From Zantedeschia hybrid cultivar (lineage: Eukaryota; Streptophyta; Magnoliopsida; Alismatales; Araceae), in NCBI GenBank assembly GCA_030544215.1, contig JARZZO010000002.1, forward strand, positions 74,283,150-74,347,149: a stretch of DNA of 64,000 bases, read 5' to 3'. Under the pieces are notes generated by a model. It did no database searches, was not told the DNA's origin, and saw only the letters and a list, made by a program, of their open reading frames with translations. Position 1 is the stretch's first letter, and each line of letters begins with the position of its first letter. The translations under genes were made by a program, and so were the position numbers. This document shows, in pieces, positions 22,275 to 34,557 of the stretch.

Positions 22275-25200
22275 TGTAACGACTCGCTACCTTATAATCG
22301 GAGATCCGATTACTAAATAGGTACCGAATCATTAAATTTGAGCCAAACTAGAATCTAAATAAATCTGAGAAATAAATAATAAACTAAGCTAAACATTCAC
22401 GTCGCATTGAATTGAAAAAGAAATGTAAGAATCAAAAGTTATTACAATGCGACTCGACACAACAAATAATTACATACTTCAACTGAAAAAAAATAATTAA
22501 ACGTACAGGCCAGAAAATAAAATAACAACTACGTCGGGGCATACTCCGGAACAACGGTTGCTGGCGCACAACCCAAAGCAGCACTCTCCTCGCTAAGCCT
22601 GTCTGGAATCCTCACCTGAAAACCGCAGGGGTGAGTCTCAACGAAAAGACTCAGTAGGGATCCTTCGATCCCCACCGCCCACTCACGCATCCACAAGTGC
22701 AGTAACACAAATACAGATAGAATAAGCAAGTAAAACTGTAACACAATTTCTAAATTCCGATATAAAACACATACATTCGAGATATAACATGCACAACTCT
22801 GAAACCGTTCTACCAGGGAGCCTACAACCAGCGTCTCGGCAAAACACGTCAACCACACAGCCGAACGCGGGAAATACCGACCCGCTGAGACCAAACAGTA
22901 ACCCTTCGAATATCACGCTAGCTACTCCGGCCCAACTGACTCTAAGTGGTCTCTGCTTCCCTCAGCACGAGTGACACTCCACAGGTACCACTCCTACACC
23001 GGTACTAGTTAATCCCGAGGTACACCAGGTGACCCGCTCTCTAGGCGTCACCCCACCACTCTCACATCGGGGTTGTGTCCCTCCCACACCGACACAGGGT
23101 GGCAAGCGCTACAACTGTCACTCTAGGTCCACGGTCGCACGAAACACAACACAATGCGATCCGATCACATAAAATCCTCATCCTCGAATACGACTTCAAA
23201 CACGCAATTAACCAAACTATCTAACAGTGTGAAGATATGTTAATAGCATGAATTAATGTGATTCTGTCTTAAATCGCGTCGCCCAAGGCCGACGTCATTC
23301 AAACCTCCTAAACTGGTTCATGTGAAATCTGGCCCTCGGAAATGGCCTAAAACGCGTCGTCACATGTAGCCGCCTTTTGAAAGGCGTCGCTGTCACTCGT
23401 CGCCTGATAGCGACAGAAACAGGGACAAGCTGCGGGGTGATTCCACTAAAATGCGTCGTCCACGCAAGTCGCCCTTCTAAAAGGCGTCCATGTCCCTGAG
23501 CGCTCATCAGTCCAGAGACAGAGTCTGTTATTGGGCTAAATCGCGTCGCGGGTGGGAGCCGCCTTTCTAAAAGGCGTCACTGTCCCTCGACGCCATTTAA
23601 CCCTCACAGACAGGTTCTTCCTCCGCATCTTCCGATCCACGGGGTGGGATTTCCTCCTCAAAAATCGTGTAGAAACACGAAAAACATGGAGAATGGGGAG
23701 AACCTAACTACCCATTAAAACACATAATTTCTCATCACATGCATTTAGTATTTTCACCCCAAGAACACCTCTAAACATGCTCCAAAGCGGGAAAACATGA
23801 TTTTTAAATGAAAATACCACGAGAATCGTCACCCTACTGTTGGGATCCGGGCGGGACGCGAAGAATGCAGCGAAAACGACGAACAAAAATTTATCCCGCC
23901 CGATACCCGCTGATCCGATTTGGAACGAAAAACTAAAATCGAAAACAACGGGAAGTAATCCAATTACCGTGCGCGGATTCGAATCCGCTCCCGTCTCAGT
24001 TTCGACGAGGCGATGCCAGGAGCCGCACAAGCGTCCGGCCTCCAGCGGTATCCACGCGATTCTCCGCGGTGGTTCGTCCTCGATCCCTCGTCCGTATCAG
24101 CTCGCTCGCTGAAGATCCGTCGCCGCAACAACTGCCGAAAACCCGTCAACGGGAATTCCCGAGTTTCAAGAATCACACGCGGCGGAGACGGAAACTGTCT
24201 CGGCGCCTCGAACGGGGCGCCTAGAGGAGAGAGAAAGGAGGGGATGACGGCCAGCAAGGGGAAAGCCTGGAGCTTGGCCCAGGGTTTCTCAACAGCGCGT
24301 ATATATATTAAGTCGGCGCGACTTTTGACAAAAGTCTCCGAGTTAATATAAATCCCACTTATGTACCACCGACTGAGAATCTTATTGCGTGTGACTCTCT
24401 AGGCCCATTTACCAGTCCGATTTTCAGCCCGTTAAGTCTAATAACTAATTATTGACTTATTGTAATTAATTAATATCTAAATATTAACTAATTACTTAAC
24501 CGAATTATCATCGCATGTAAATTCGGTCGGACTTCCGATCAAGTTGGGTGCCAAGCAACACCGCATGATCCCGAAAGGTAATGGGGTTCAGCAACCCACT
24601 CATGGAACATGTCCGTCCACAGTTACCGCGTGGCTATAATCCTTCGTTCGCACAATGCTCTCGAGTTAACCTAGGGTATAGTCAATTGTCAAATCCTAAA
24701 TGATCAACTCACTTGAATCAAACTCCGCTGTACAATATCCGAAAACCTCTTTTTCTGATATTGTTTCTGCTCTGGCCAGAGACTCCTGCGGATCTATTCT
24801 AGAGGATTCTCTCTCCAGTTACCTGAGAGCGAACGATCCTTTATTGAACACACAATCACCTTCGAAGGTCTTCCGCTGGACCCGATCCTTAACTATTAGA
24901 GATCCCGTGGATAGGGATTCGTAGGTCAAGGTCAAAGTCCAAAAGTCCACCGACAAGGTGTTTTTGGTGTCTCAAGTCCAAAGATCAACCACGCCACTGT
25001 GACAATGAATCAAGCCGATTGACAGTCAGGTAAATTACCATTCGGCGATTCATGTCGGATCAGTTCAGTGAACTCATTCTCCAATGAGCACCTACAGGTT
25101 TACCATTGTGTCTCTACACGAGTAAGTAACGAGATCAGTTACCCTCATCATATGAGCTGGAATAACCTGTACTAGTCTAACCGGATGTTTGATGTCCTTC

Positions 25201-26062
25201 TCAAACATCCTACGACTAGGAACAGTTGAGAATATGTGTTTATAAGTCATCAGTCTCATTATTATGATCTCATCATAATCTGATGACTATTGCACATATT
25301 CATAGACTTCATTATGCGCAATTATAAATATGCCAATCTACATAATGAATTTAATGTCATTAATTAGTGAACCAGATTGAAATAGGTGTCTTATTATTGT
25401 CTTAGAAGACACCTATATCCATCACCTACCGGTTACTTGAACTCCTCCAAGCTCCAAGCCGCCTACCCGCCTCGTCCCACGCCGCCGCCGGTACCGCCGT
25501 AGACGTCGTTATTCTACCGAGACGTCGGCCGCCGTCCGGAGAGAAAAACGCTGTGGAGGAGGTGGTGGTGGTAGTGGTTGGGAGTTAGGAGGTCGATGGA
25601 GTGGAGGGAGAGATGAAATGGTGGGAGGAAAAGGAAGGAGGGGGGAAAGGAGTCACCGGTACCACCGTGGACGCCAGAGGAAGAGATGAGAGAGAAGAGA
25701 GAGGAGGAAATGAGGGAAAAGAAGGAGGGTTCGCGGGGTCAACCAGAAGCTGGGTAAAACGCGTCGTGCACTCCCGACGTCTTTTAGATGACAAGACTGG
25801 GCCATACAGTAACAAGCCAAGGCCGTAGTCTAAAAAGCGTCGTCCATCTAAGACGCCATTCAGACGATATGACCGGAGCCGTACTCTCGCGACCTAAGGC
25901 CAGCCCACGTAGCGCCCACGTGGCACAGCATAAAATGCGTCTACATTGCTGGACGCCGTTTAAACCGCGTCTCGCAAGAGTCACAGCCTCATCATGACCC
26001 AAACTAAGGGATCCGACCCAGAACTGACCCGATAACCGGATCCGAAAACCTCAATCCTTACA
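22275..26062. mobile_element. Solo LTR A (nested in the Copia-2 5' LTR), itself interrupted
   Basis: The ends are TGTAACGACT and AATCCTTACA (TG...CA), flanked by a perfect TGGTT duplication. Without the inner insertion it is about 2.2 kb. It has no coding region, primer site or second LTR, so a solo LTR is the simplest reading; a long LTR opening TGTAACGAC suggests a gypsy chromovirus, which is only a guess. It contains seven spaced GCGTCG...GACGCC-type motifs (23274, 23353, 23452, 23542, 25760, 25839, 25936) and a GA-rich block at 25560-25740. Confidence 0.85.
23838..25424. mobile_element. Solo LTR B (nested inside solo LTR A)
   Basis: The 1,587-bp segment begins TGTTGGGATCC and ends ATATCCATCA, flanked by a perfect CCTAC duplication (23833-23837, 25425-25429). 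It has no coding region, primer-binding site or polypurine tract. On the minus strand its organisation (TGATGGATA... then ATGATGAG and date-like AT-rich blocks, ending in a GC-rich part) resembles the degenerate LTR at 55524-57007. The minus strand is the likely sense direction, by that comparison only. Confidence 0.87.
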
Positions 26063-26067
26063 TGGTT

Positions 26068-26191
26068 AATGGAAAAGCCTCTATAAATAAGAAACCAAGG
26101 TGAAGAATAAGTCCCACCTTGGGTTAACCATCGGAGCCCACATTCCTCTCTTGCTCTTTCTCTCCTCTCTCTCTTAAAGCCGGATCTTACA
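26068..26191 (+). repeat. Copia-2 5' LTR, second part with TATA box
   Basis: This matches 32213-32336 with about six differences. TATAAATA at 26082-26089 is the likely promoter box. It ends CTTACA, immediately before the primer site. Confidence 0.95.
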
Positions 26192-26192
26192 C

Positions 26193-26206
26193 TGGTATCA
26201 GAACGG
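26193..26206 (+). promoter_or_regulatory. Copia-2 primer-binding site
   Basis: TGGTATCAGAACGG lies one base inside the 5' LTR. It is the initiator tRNA-Met complement with one change (AGAAC for AGAGC). Confidence 0.9.
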
Positions 26207-27972
26207 GATTCACCTCGCTGTTGCACGCCACTCGCCGGTGCCCGCCGCTGCACACCCTCTCCTCGCGTTGTTGCTGCCAGCCGCTCACCGATACCCGCCG
26301 CTGCAGCACACAGCCGCACCGCGTCGCAGCTGCTGCCTGCCGCTGCCACGAACCAACGCCGTCCGCGGTCGTCCTCCCTGCGCACCGCTGCTCGCCGCTG
26401 CCCACTGTCCTCCCTACGCACCGCGGCCTCCCTCCCCGCAGGTAACCTCTCCTCGCACTGCCCCGGCGTTGCCGCGCACAGCCGCACCCAGCGCTGCCGC
26501 GCACCGTGGTCGACCTCCCTCGCCGCTACCCGGCGCTGCTGCTCGCGCCACTGCGCACCGCGCCACTGAGCATCAAGCCGCTGCTACTCATGCTACTGCC
26601 GCACCTCGCCGCTGTGCACCCCAGCGCTACCGTATAGCGCCGCTGCGCACCAGATGCTGCCGAACCCGGCTCTGTCGCACCCCGGTGCTGCCCCACACAG
26701 CCGCTGCCCGCAACTGCCTGCCGTTGCCGCTGCCGCCGCTGCCCTTCGCTACACACCACCGCCACGGCAACCGCTCCGCCGCACCGTCGTGCTCCGCCGC
26801 TGACCGCAGCACCGCCGCGGCAACCTCTCCGCCGCACCGCCGTGCTCCACCGCTGACCGCAGCACCACCGCGGCAATCAGCACTAGGCTCTGCCATACCA
26901 TATGCTGCACCGTCGGGCTTCCTCGACCGTTGCCGGATCTGCTGGTGCGTCGCCGGCCTTCTTCGCGTCGAGTATAGCCACGCTCCCACAGTTTCCCACG
27001 ATTAGAATCTTCCAGGTTTTAATCTATGTTCTCCTTTATCTATTGGAAGTGGGAGAGTATGACAATATTAAATTAACACCTCACCCCTTTTAATATCATT
27101 TGTTCTTCCCAATGTGTTGAAAACATACCCATCTGCCAACCGATTTGTCAAAAGCTGCTTGAGCATGTGCAAACCTTTTCTTTAAATTTTGTACCCCTGC
27201 CAAACATCTCCCTCTTCATACTGATCAACCTGTTAAGTGTTTTGTCTACTCATGCCCTGTCAGACAAGCTTTAATTACTCACTTTAAAGTTGCATATAGT
27301 ACATGTTGTTGTAAGAAGTCTTTAATACTTACCTACTTTTGCTTTTGACGTATACAACCTGCTGTTATCCCCAATTCTAGAAAAGAGCTTATACCTTTTA
27401 TAAAGTTGCATAACTCTTACTAGATCTGCAAGTGTTTTCTTTTAATATTTTATTTGTTTAACCATCATCATTGCATACACATACATTATTACCTGTCTTA
27501 AAACATATTTGTGCTTATACCCTTGATTTATAAAACAACATATAAATCAATATTTCTTTTGTAGGAATATTTGCACGTATTCATATTATTTTCACTTATT
27601 ATTGTTAGCATTTGTCTTATCAGCTATTTATTTTGTTAATTAAAAAAAATTATTTACAATTTATATCCTGCAATTTTTGTTGTAACAATAAAAGTTATGT
27701 TTACTTATCATTGTTAGCATCTTGTCATATCTTTGTTGTAGCCATAATATTAATTGTTTCATTAAGTATAATCTTTGCATATCTTTATCAAGTTTGATAT
27801 ATTTTACTCACAAACTAAATAAGATAAAACAAAATTGACAACATTATTCACAAAAAATATGTTGAAATTAATTAAGATGAACATTAAATTTATTTTTCTT
27901 ATAATCATCATGTTTATATGGAAAACGATAACCGAATCAAATTATTCATTTTTCAGTATTATTCTAGTCCTA
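26207..27972 (+). other. Copia-2 leader: GC-rich block then AT-rich block, non-coding
   Basis: From 26207 to about 27000 the DNA is very GC-rich with endless CCGCTGC/GCCGC words. It includes a 53-bp tandem repeat (CGGCAA starts at 26765, 26818 and 26871). The frames open here give only Ala/Pro/Arg-rich peptides in both directions and are not convincing. From 27000 to 27972 it is AT-rich without a frame. A leader of 1.77 kb is long for a copia element of this size. The GC-rich part may be captured host sequence or expanded repeats. Confidence 0.6.
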
Positions 27973-28764
27973 ATGGCCACTAAGCTCATTGCTTCGGAAT
28001 TGGCAAAACTTGATAAGTTAAATGGAACCAATTACGATATGTGGCACCGGAAGATTAGATATGGACTTATCCATGATAATATAGAATATGTAATCGATAC
28101 TACTGTCCCGAAACTTAATGATAATTCCACTGATGTGGAAAAGAAAAAGCGGAATCAATGGTTATCGGATCATAGAAAAACAAAGAGCCTCATGCTTATG
28201 TTCATGGAGGACAACTTGATAAAGTTTTTTGAAATTTACAATATTTCTAATGAACTAGAGAAAACTATCAAGGATAAATATGACACCAAAACTGAGGTGA
28301 ATATTCAACTCCTTTTGCATCGTTACAACACATGTAGGATGTAAGAAGGTGATAGCGTAGTTGAACATGTTAATAAGATGATTGTCATGGTTAAGGATCT
28401 ATCTACTGCTGGAACTGAAATTCAAGACAAAATACAAGTGACAACTATATTAAATAGTTTACCACCTTCACTCGATATGCCAGTCACAACATTGAGAATA
28501 AGTGGTTCCACTTTAATTATCACGTATATGCCAGCTAGGTTAGCAATTAAGCAGGATGTATTGGCTAGAAGAAAAGGACAAGACTTGAACCTAGAAGAGG
28601 TCAATGCTGCGTACCGGAAGCCTATTGCCCAGAATCGTTTCAATAGACCGCGAAAGCCACAATTCAATAACAAATTCCAAAATAAAGGAAAGAAGATTCC
28701 TACTGGTACTTGCTATGGTTGTGGAAAGTTTGGTCATTTCAAAGCTAATTGTCCCAACAAGTAA
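27973..28764 (+). pseudogene. Copia-2 gag
   Basis: The start is at 27973 (MATKLIASELAKLDKLNGTN), followed by NYDMWHRKI, typical of copia gag. A TAA at 28342-28344 interrupts it in frame. The same frame continues to CYGCGKFGHFKANC, a CCHC knuckle near 28711-28752, and a TAA at 28762, after which pol continues in the same frame. The usual ATG upstream of the gag motif chooses this start; the frame is open a little further upstream. Confidence 0.88.
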
Positions 28765-31700
28765 GAGAATAAAGGTAAAAATACACATCTAGGAAATAAA
28801 GGAACTGGAAAAACAGAATTTATCGGCATAATAGAATGCAATGCTGTTTTGGCTGATTCAAATGATTGGTGGGTCGACTATGGCGCTACTCGGCATATCG
28901 CAAAGACGAAGAATGGGCTGGCATCGCTAAAGAAACTCAATACTGGAGAACAGAGAGTTTATATAGGAAACAACACCTACCTCGAAGTGGAAGGTGTTGG
29001 AACTTATAGGCTGGATCTTGAGGATAACATCATGGTCCTCAAAGATGTGTTTTATGCACCTAAAATCCGGCCGAACTTGATCTCTGTACCGGCACTGATG
29101 AAGAAAGGCCTTGAAGTAAGGTTATACAATCAAATGGTGTCAATAGGAAAGGATAAGAAAGTGCTTGCTATGGAAAAATTTATTCCTGAGCATGATTTAT
29201 TTTGTATCCCTGTAATTGACAATGAGAATAATAACATAGAAGTTTCTGAGTATTCCTTGTGTACTTTATCATAATGTGATCTATGGCATTTTAGATTGAG
29301 ACATCCTAGTAAATCTAAAATGGAACAAATGATAAAATTGAATATGTTACCGGGATTGAACAAAATAGAGTTATCACCTTGTGAACATTGTTTAGTCGGA
29401 AAAATGACTAAAAAATCCTTCTCGGTAGGACATAGATCACAAGAATTATTAGAGTTGGTTCACTCAGACATTTGTGACCCCCTAAGTAAAAAGACATATA
29501 ATAACAAGAAATATTTCATAACTTTCATAGATGATTACTCTAAGTTTGTTTATATCTACTTAATCTCTGCAAAGTCAGAAGCATTGAATTGCTTCAAGAA
29601 ATATAGAATGGAAGTAGAAAGGCAACTTGGAAGAAATATAAAGGTGTTAGGGACTGATAGAGGTGAGGAATATAACTCAAGAGAATTTGAGTTATATTGT
29701 GAAAAACATGGAATTAAAAGAATTGTAACAATGCCTTATACGTGCAACAGAATAGTGTGGCAGAAAGAAAAAATAGAACATTGATGAATGCAGTTAGATG
29801 TATACTATCACATTCAGGTCTCCCTAAAAATTTGTGGGGAGAGGCATTGCTTACAGTTAACTATATCTTTAATAGAATTCTCACTAAGTCTGTTGAGAGT
29901 ACACCTTATGAATTATGGAATGAGAGGAAACCACATCTGAGTCATCTCAAGAAGTGGGGGTTTGTGGCCCATGTTCTCATTCCAAGTCAACTTAGAGATA
30001 AGTTGGAATCTAAGACTCTCAAATGAAGATTCATAGGATATTGCGACAAATAATTGGGATATAGATTTTTCCATAAGGAGAAAGGGATCATTGAATATAG
30101 GGATGTAATATTTCTAGAAAATCTAGAGGAAGAGGAACCTCATGAAAATGAGAAAGAACCTCTGCTTGTAATAGATGATGATTATTACAATGATATCCCA
30201 AGAAATAATCCAGAAACTGAGGAAGTACCTCAACCAGAAATAGAAAATAAACAGAATCCTATGAATGAATCACAACCTGATATACATGTAGTTGGCAATA
30301 AAAGAACTAGAATTCCACCTACATGGATGGATGATTATTATTTGTACTCATGTGAACCTTCATATCTAACTGTAGACATAAATGAGGAAAAGCATATAGA
30401 TCCCGTGAATTATAATGATGCGATGAAATCGCAAGAATTTGATTTGTGGCTAGAAGCCATGAAAGAAGAAATGAACTCCATAGAAAATAATGGAGTATGA
30501 GAATTATGTGATTTACCTAAGAATAGAAAGACTATTTGGTGCAAATGAGTATTCAAGAAAAATTTCGTACTGATGGGTCGATTGATAAATTCAAGGACCG
30601 ATTAGTTGCCAAAGGTTATAATCAGAAAGTATGTATAGATTTTGAGGAAATATATTCTCCAGTAGCAAAGTTTGCATCTATAAGAATTATCTTGGTTATC
30701 GTTGCATATCTTGATCTGGAATTGTTCCAGATGGATATCAAGATTGCATTCTTTAACGGAGAGTTAAAGGAAGATATATACATGCAACAGCCTGAAGAAT
30801 TTCAGAAGGAAGGCCAAGAGGAAAATGTATGCAAGTTAAAGAAGTCTATATATGGTTTGAAACAATCTTCTAGACAATGGTATCTCAAATTTCACGAGAC
30901 AATTATTCAACTTGGATTTGTTGCAAATAAGTTGGATAATTGTGTGTATGTCATGAAAAGTGGGAGCAATTATACCATATTATCTCTATATGTGGATGAT
31001 ATTTTGCTCGCTGGAAATGACATTGAGATGTTAAATAAAATCAAATCAGAATTAAGTGAAAATTTTGAGATGAAAGACATGGGTGAGGCATCCTATGTTC
31101 TTAGTGTACAAATCCTAAGAGATAGAAAGTCTAGAATGTTAAGTATAAATCAGGAAAAATATTTACGGTCTGTACTTAAGAAATTCGGAATGCATAATTG
31201 TAATCTGGTACCTACACCGTTAGTTTATGGAAAACGGTTAGGAAAAGAGTAATGTCCTGGAGAAGGACAAGGTCTGCTCAAGGTGCCATATGCTGAATTA
31301 GTTGGAAGCTTAATGTATGCAATGATGAATACAAGACCTGACATAGCATACGCAGTAAGTTTGGTAAGTAGATACCAAAGTAATCCTGGTCCAACACATT
31401 AGGAAGTTGTTAAAAGGATAATGAAATATCTAAAAGGAACTTTGCACCACAAATTAGTTTATCAAGCTGATACACTTAAAGTATTTGGTTATCCAGATGC
31501 AGACTTTGGAGAAGATAAAGATGACGGAAAGTCCACGTCGGGACACTTGTTCATCTTTGGTGGTGCAGCTGTTTCTTGGAGTAATAAGAACCAAGGGTGT
31601 GTTGTAAGATACACACAGAAAACTAAGTATGTTGCATGTAGCATGGCTACTACCCATGCAGTCTGGATGAGACGTTTTTTGATAGATTTAAGTTTCAACT

Positions 31701-31951
31701 TGGTAGAAAGATTAATTGAGATTTATTGTGATAATCAGGCGGCAATTAACTTGATTAATAGTGGAACGAATAGCTCAAGAGGAAAACATATAGAAATTCA
31801 ATATCATTATATACGTGATATTGTGTAAAAAGGAGAAATAAAGGTGACTTATATTCCCACTAGTTATATGATTACGGATCCGTTGACAAAAAGTATACCG
31901 GTAGAAAGTTTTATCAAACATGTAAGTTTGATGGGACTTGAGAATATATAA
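28765..31951 (+). pseudogene. Copia-2 pol, heavily mutated
   Basis: Protease reads WWVDYGATRHIA: the active-site D-S/T-G is D-Y-G here, so it would be dead. Integrase shows LWHFRLRH and CEHC, then HSDICDP, GTDRGEEYN and, after a frameshift near 29740, NSVAERKNRTL. Reverse transcriptase follows a second frameshift near 30550 (FQMDIKIAFFNGEL, LYVDDILLAGND at about 30990). RNase H shows PDADFGEDKDD, TKYVACS and YCDNQAAI, ending DPLTKSIPVESF and a stop at 31949. Nonsense codons lie at 29272, 30024, 30051, 30498, 30546, 31250, 31400 and 31826. Confidence 0.9.
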
Positions 31952-32087
31952 GTCAAGAAATATTTTCATGAATAATGAAAATAATGATATTTTTCACGGA
32001 TAGTGAAAATGTGACGGAAAGAATAGAATATTAATACATCTCACAGATAGTGAGAGTGTATTAAGAATAATTTGGTCTTGATGGTTA

Positions 32088-32096
32088 AGTGGGAGA
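32088..32096 (+). promoter_or_regulatory. Copia-2 polypurine tract
   Basis: AGTGGGAGA directly precedes the TGTTAGAATG of the 3' LTR. Confidence 0.85.
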
Positions 32097-32336
32097 TGTT
32101 AGAATGAGATAACTATCAATCCCAAATAATAGGAGGGATAAACACAGGAGACTGGGTCTCCCACAATCCCTAATATTCCGGAGGCAGTTCCGAGGAGGGG
32201 GCGGAGATGGTTAATGGAAAAGTCTCTATAAATAAGAAACCAAGGTGAAGAATAAGTCTCACCTTAGGTTAACCATCAGAGCCCACATTCCTCTCTTGCT
32301 CTTTCTCTCCTCTCTCTCTTAAAGTCAGATCTTACA
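32097..32336 (+). repeat. Copia-2 3' LTR
   Basis: The intact 240-bp LTR begins TGTTAGAATG and ends CTTACA. TATAAATA is at 32227-32234. TCATC follows as the target duplication. It serves as the template that shows where the 5' LTR is split. Confidence 0.95.
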
Positions 32337-32400
32337 TCATCCACCCCAGCATGTGACGCTGCTGCCGACGACGGTGGGCATATTCAAGAGTGCAGCAGCA
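32337..32400 (-). pseudogene. NPC: NPC first-exon fragment, upstream part
   Basis: Reading leftward, MPTVV is followed, after an apparent small deletion and a frame change, by CACATGCTGGGGTGGATG, which encodes HMLGWM. HMLGW is the end of the first conserved NPC motif, and in the family the next residues are those found at 22158 (KRLN...). The expected ENRSFD just before it is missing, so the gene was probably already damaged or has decayed since. Sequence further upstream to about 32540 is open in this strand but shows no recognisable NPC or signal-peptide pattern. Confidence 0.75.
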
Positions 32401-33557
32401 GCATAAAGCTTTTGATTCTCATGGGGATTTACAAGTGCCCACCACCTGCTTGACAAAATTCCCCTGTCAACATACATGCAAACCTGCATCGAGGCTTCAC
32501 CGTTGTCTCCTCTACTACCCATCACTGCCGACGCCAATTATAGATTAGCTATGGAGAACCAGTATGTGGTGGCCAACATTGAGATAACCATGGTGGAGAG
32601 TCACGCCAACCTGATGGTATCGTGGTGGAGGGACAAGCAGCTGCCCGAAGCTAGTGGTTAGGTCGCGGGTACTGGCCTCAGCATTCTCCAACTAAATCTG
32701 TAATATTTCCTTAAAAATTATCATGTTCTTACCAAACATGATAATGATATAATTTAAAAGTCATTGTATTTTTTTATTTTAATATATATATTTTTAAATA
32801 AAATTATATAAAATATTATAATACAACTAAACATCCTATAAGCTACAATCTACGAATAAAAATTAAGGTCATTCTGGTTCAAGTTAATCATTCCAGAATT
32901 CAGAGATGGTGCAGATCCTCTAAGGGTATCTATTGACTCGAGTCATGCATCCATCGATCAGAGTCAGTAAGTATAGAGAGAAGCTACACTAATATTTGTA
33001 CAACAAATGTTCATACGAAATCAAATTGCAAATAGCCTTCCCTAGAGTTAGGTGCATTGATAAAAAAGATCTTTTAAAGTTGTCCAAGTCCAATCCATGC
33101 TCCGCAATAATTTTCAGGCTCAATGGTAAACGTTTTAAAAGATTTTTTAAAAGTCATCGAGCCCTTCAGATTCCATCTATCGAGAAAGAATATTATACAT
33201 TAGATTTCTGTAAGATCATCCTAGCCATTCATTCCTTAAAGAGTCTGGTGCGTTGTTATCAACAGCAACCATTTATGCTAATCACACAGCCTAGCCTTTG
33301 GAGCGTATAGGAATGAAAAGCATATTGGATCATCCCAGCCACTCATTCCTAAGAATCCTTTGAGTTGTTAATCACACAGCCTTCCCTTCTAAACAACATT
33401 CATGATTAATTTAAGAACACAATAACTTTCTTGACAATCGAGTATCCAACACAAACATAACTTTATAATAAAACCATAATATTAACAAAATATATTTAAC
33501 CATGTCTTCTTTTTCCCATGCATTTGCATGGGCACTTTAACTTTTATCTTTAACTTT

Positions 33558-33598
<41 letters not shown>

Positions 33599-34276
33599 CA
33601 TTTTTTATGTTTATCTTATAAAAACTTTTCTAAAGATCATTAATTGATCGTACCACTTATTTAAGAAAAACCTAATATAGCATCTAATGCGTAGTGTATG
33701 ATTAACTTATATTAAAATGTTATAATGGACGAATGTGCATGTATGCGATTCTTTAAAAAATACATGCAAAAATATATTTTCATTTATTCATGGACCACTA
33801 AATTATCAATCTACATCACCATGTTTAAGCATGCATGACATAAATACTGAATACATAATATATAGATAGAAACATTTCGGATATTATACACTTGTTTAAA
33901 TTTTATCTGTAGATTTAATAATTTTTTCATGTTGTTTTAAATAATCTCACTACATCACAATGTTTGCAAAACATGCTCCTACCGTCACCATTCGTCAGCA
34001 TATTGTGTTATAATCTGTTATCTGACCTTCGGTTATCTTCCAACTGAAAGTTTAGAAAATCTAAAATATCATATTCTTTTCTCAACTCTGTTTTCATCTA
34101 TCTATCTTTCTCTTTCTTTGCACTACGCGCCAGTTTAAAAAACATTATAAGGATATTTTCATCTACACAACAAAAAGAGAATACATTATGCATATTTATA
34201 CAAAGATCCTTAAACATTTATGTAAATATATGAACACAAATATATAATTGCTTTCCGTGGCATTTAATGTTTACAA
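32401..34276. other. Intergenic, no gene seen; TA microsatellite at 33560-33596
   Basis: The stretch 32401-32700 is moderately GC-rich and may be the former NPC upstream region. From 32700 it is AT-rich. A TA run of about 18 units lies at 33560-33596. No coding frame of interest was seen. Confidence 0.55.
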
Positions 34277-34557
34277 GAAAGACTTGCTACAAATGCGATA
34301 ATATTGCAGTGGGCAGTGGTCCGGCAATTCAAATCCCATAGCAGCGTGATGTTCTTTTTTTCTCGATCTTTTTACCATCCAATCTACGATGGATGCTAAG
34401 CTAAGTAGCAAGGTCGACAGTTTTTTATTTTTTAGAAGTAAAATCAAACTTAGACAAACTAGTTATCATCCGATCAAAGTGATCAAATAATGGATGTCCA
34501 GTTATTGTAATCCACATTAGATTTGCAGTATCCATACATTGCAGCAGCAAGTCTTTC
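34277..34557. mobile_element. Foldback MITE, family 1, copy C
   Basis: GAAAGACTTGCTACAAATG on the left faces CATTGCAGCAGCAAGTCTTTC on the right as inverted ends. The interior (GATGGATGC, then ATCATCCGATCAAAGTGATC) also occurs in copy E at 57384, so C and E form a subfamily. Confidence 0.65.

Larger units (their letters stand above)
22159..32336 (+). mobile_element. Copia-2: older Ty1/copia element with nested insertions, inserted in the NPC relic
   Basis: The LTRs are 240 bp each after removing the nested insertion (22275-26067). The element is flanked by a perfect TCATC target duplication (22154-22158, 32337-32341). It has a tRNA-Met-type primer site, a 1.77-kb non-coding leader, gag, pol and a polypurine tract, all rightward. 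The LTRs differ at about 19 of 240 positions (8%), about four times the divergence of Copia-1. Some ten nonsense codons and two frameshifts show long decay. It lies in an NPC exon: GCTTCATC on the left rejoins TCATCCACCCCAGCATG on the right when one TCATC is removed. Confidence 0.95.

Noticed and set aside
26238..27005. 255-codon Ala/Pro/Arg-rich open frame and its antisense partners
   Set aside because: The DNA is CCGCTGC-rich and open in several frames at once; no domain, and it lies in the leader of Copia-2.
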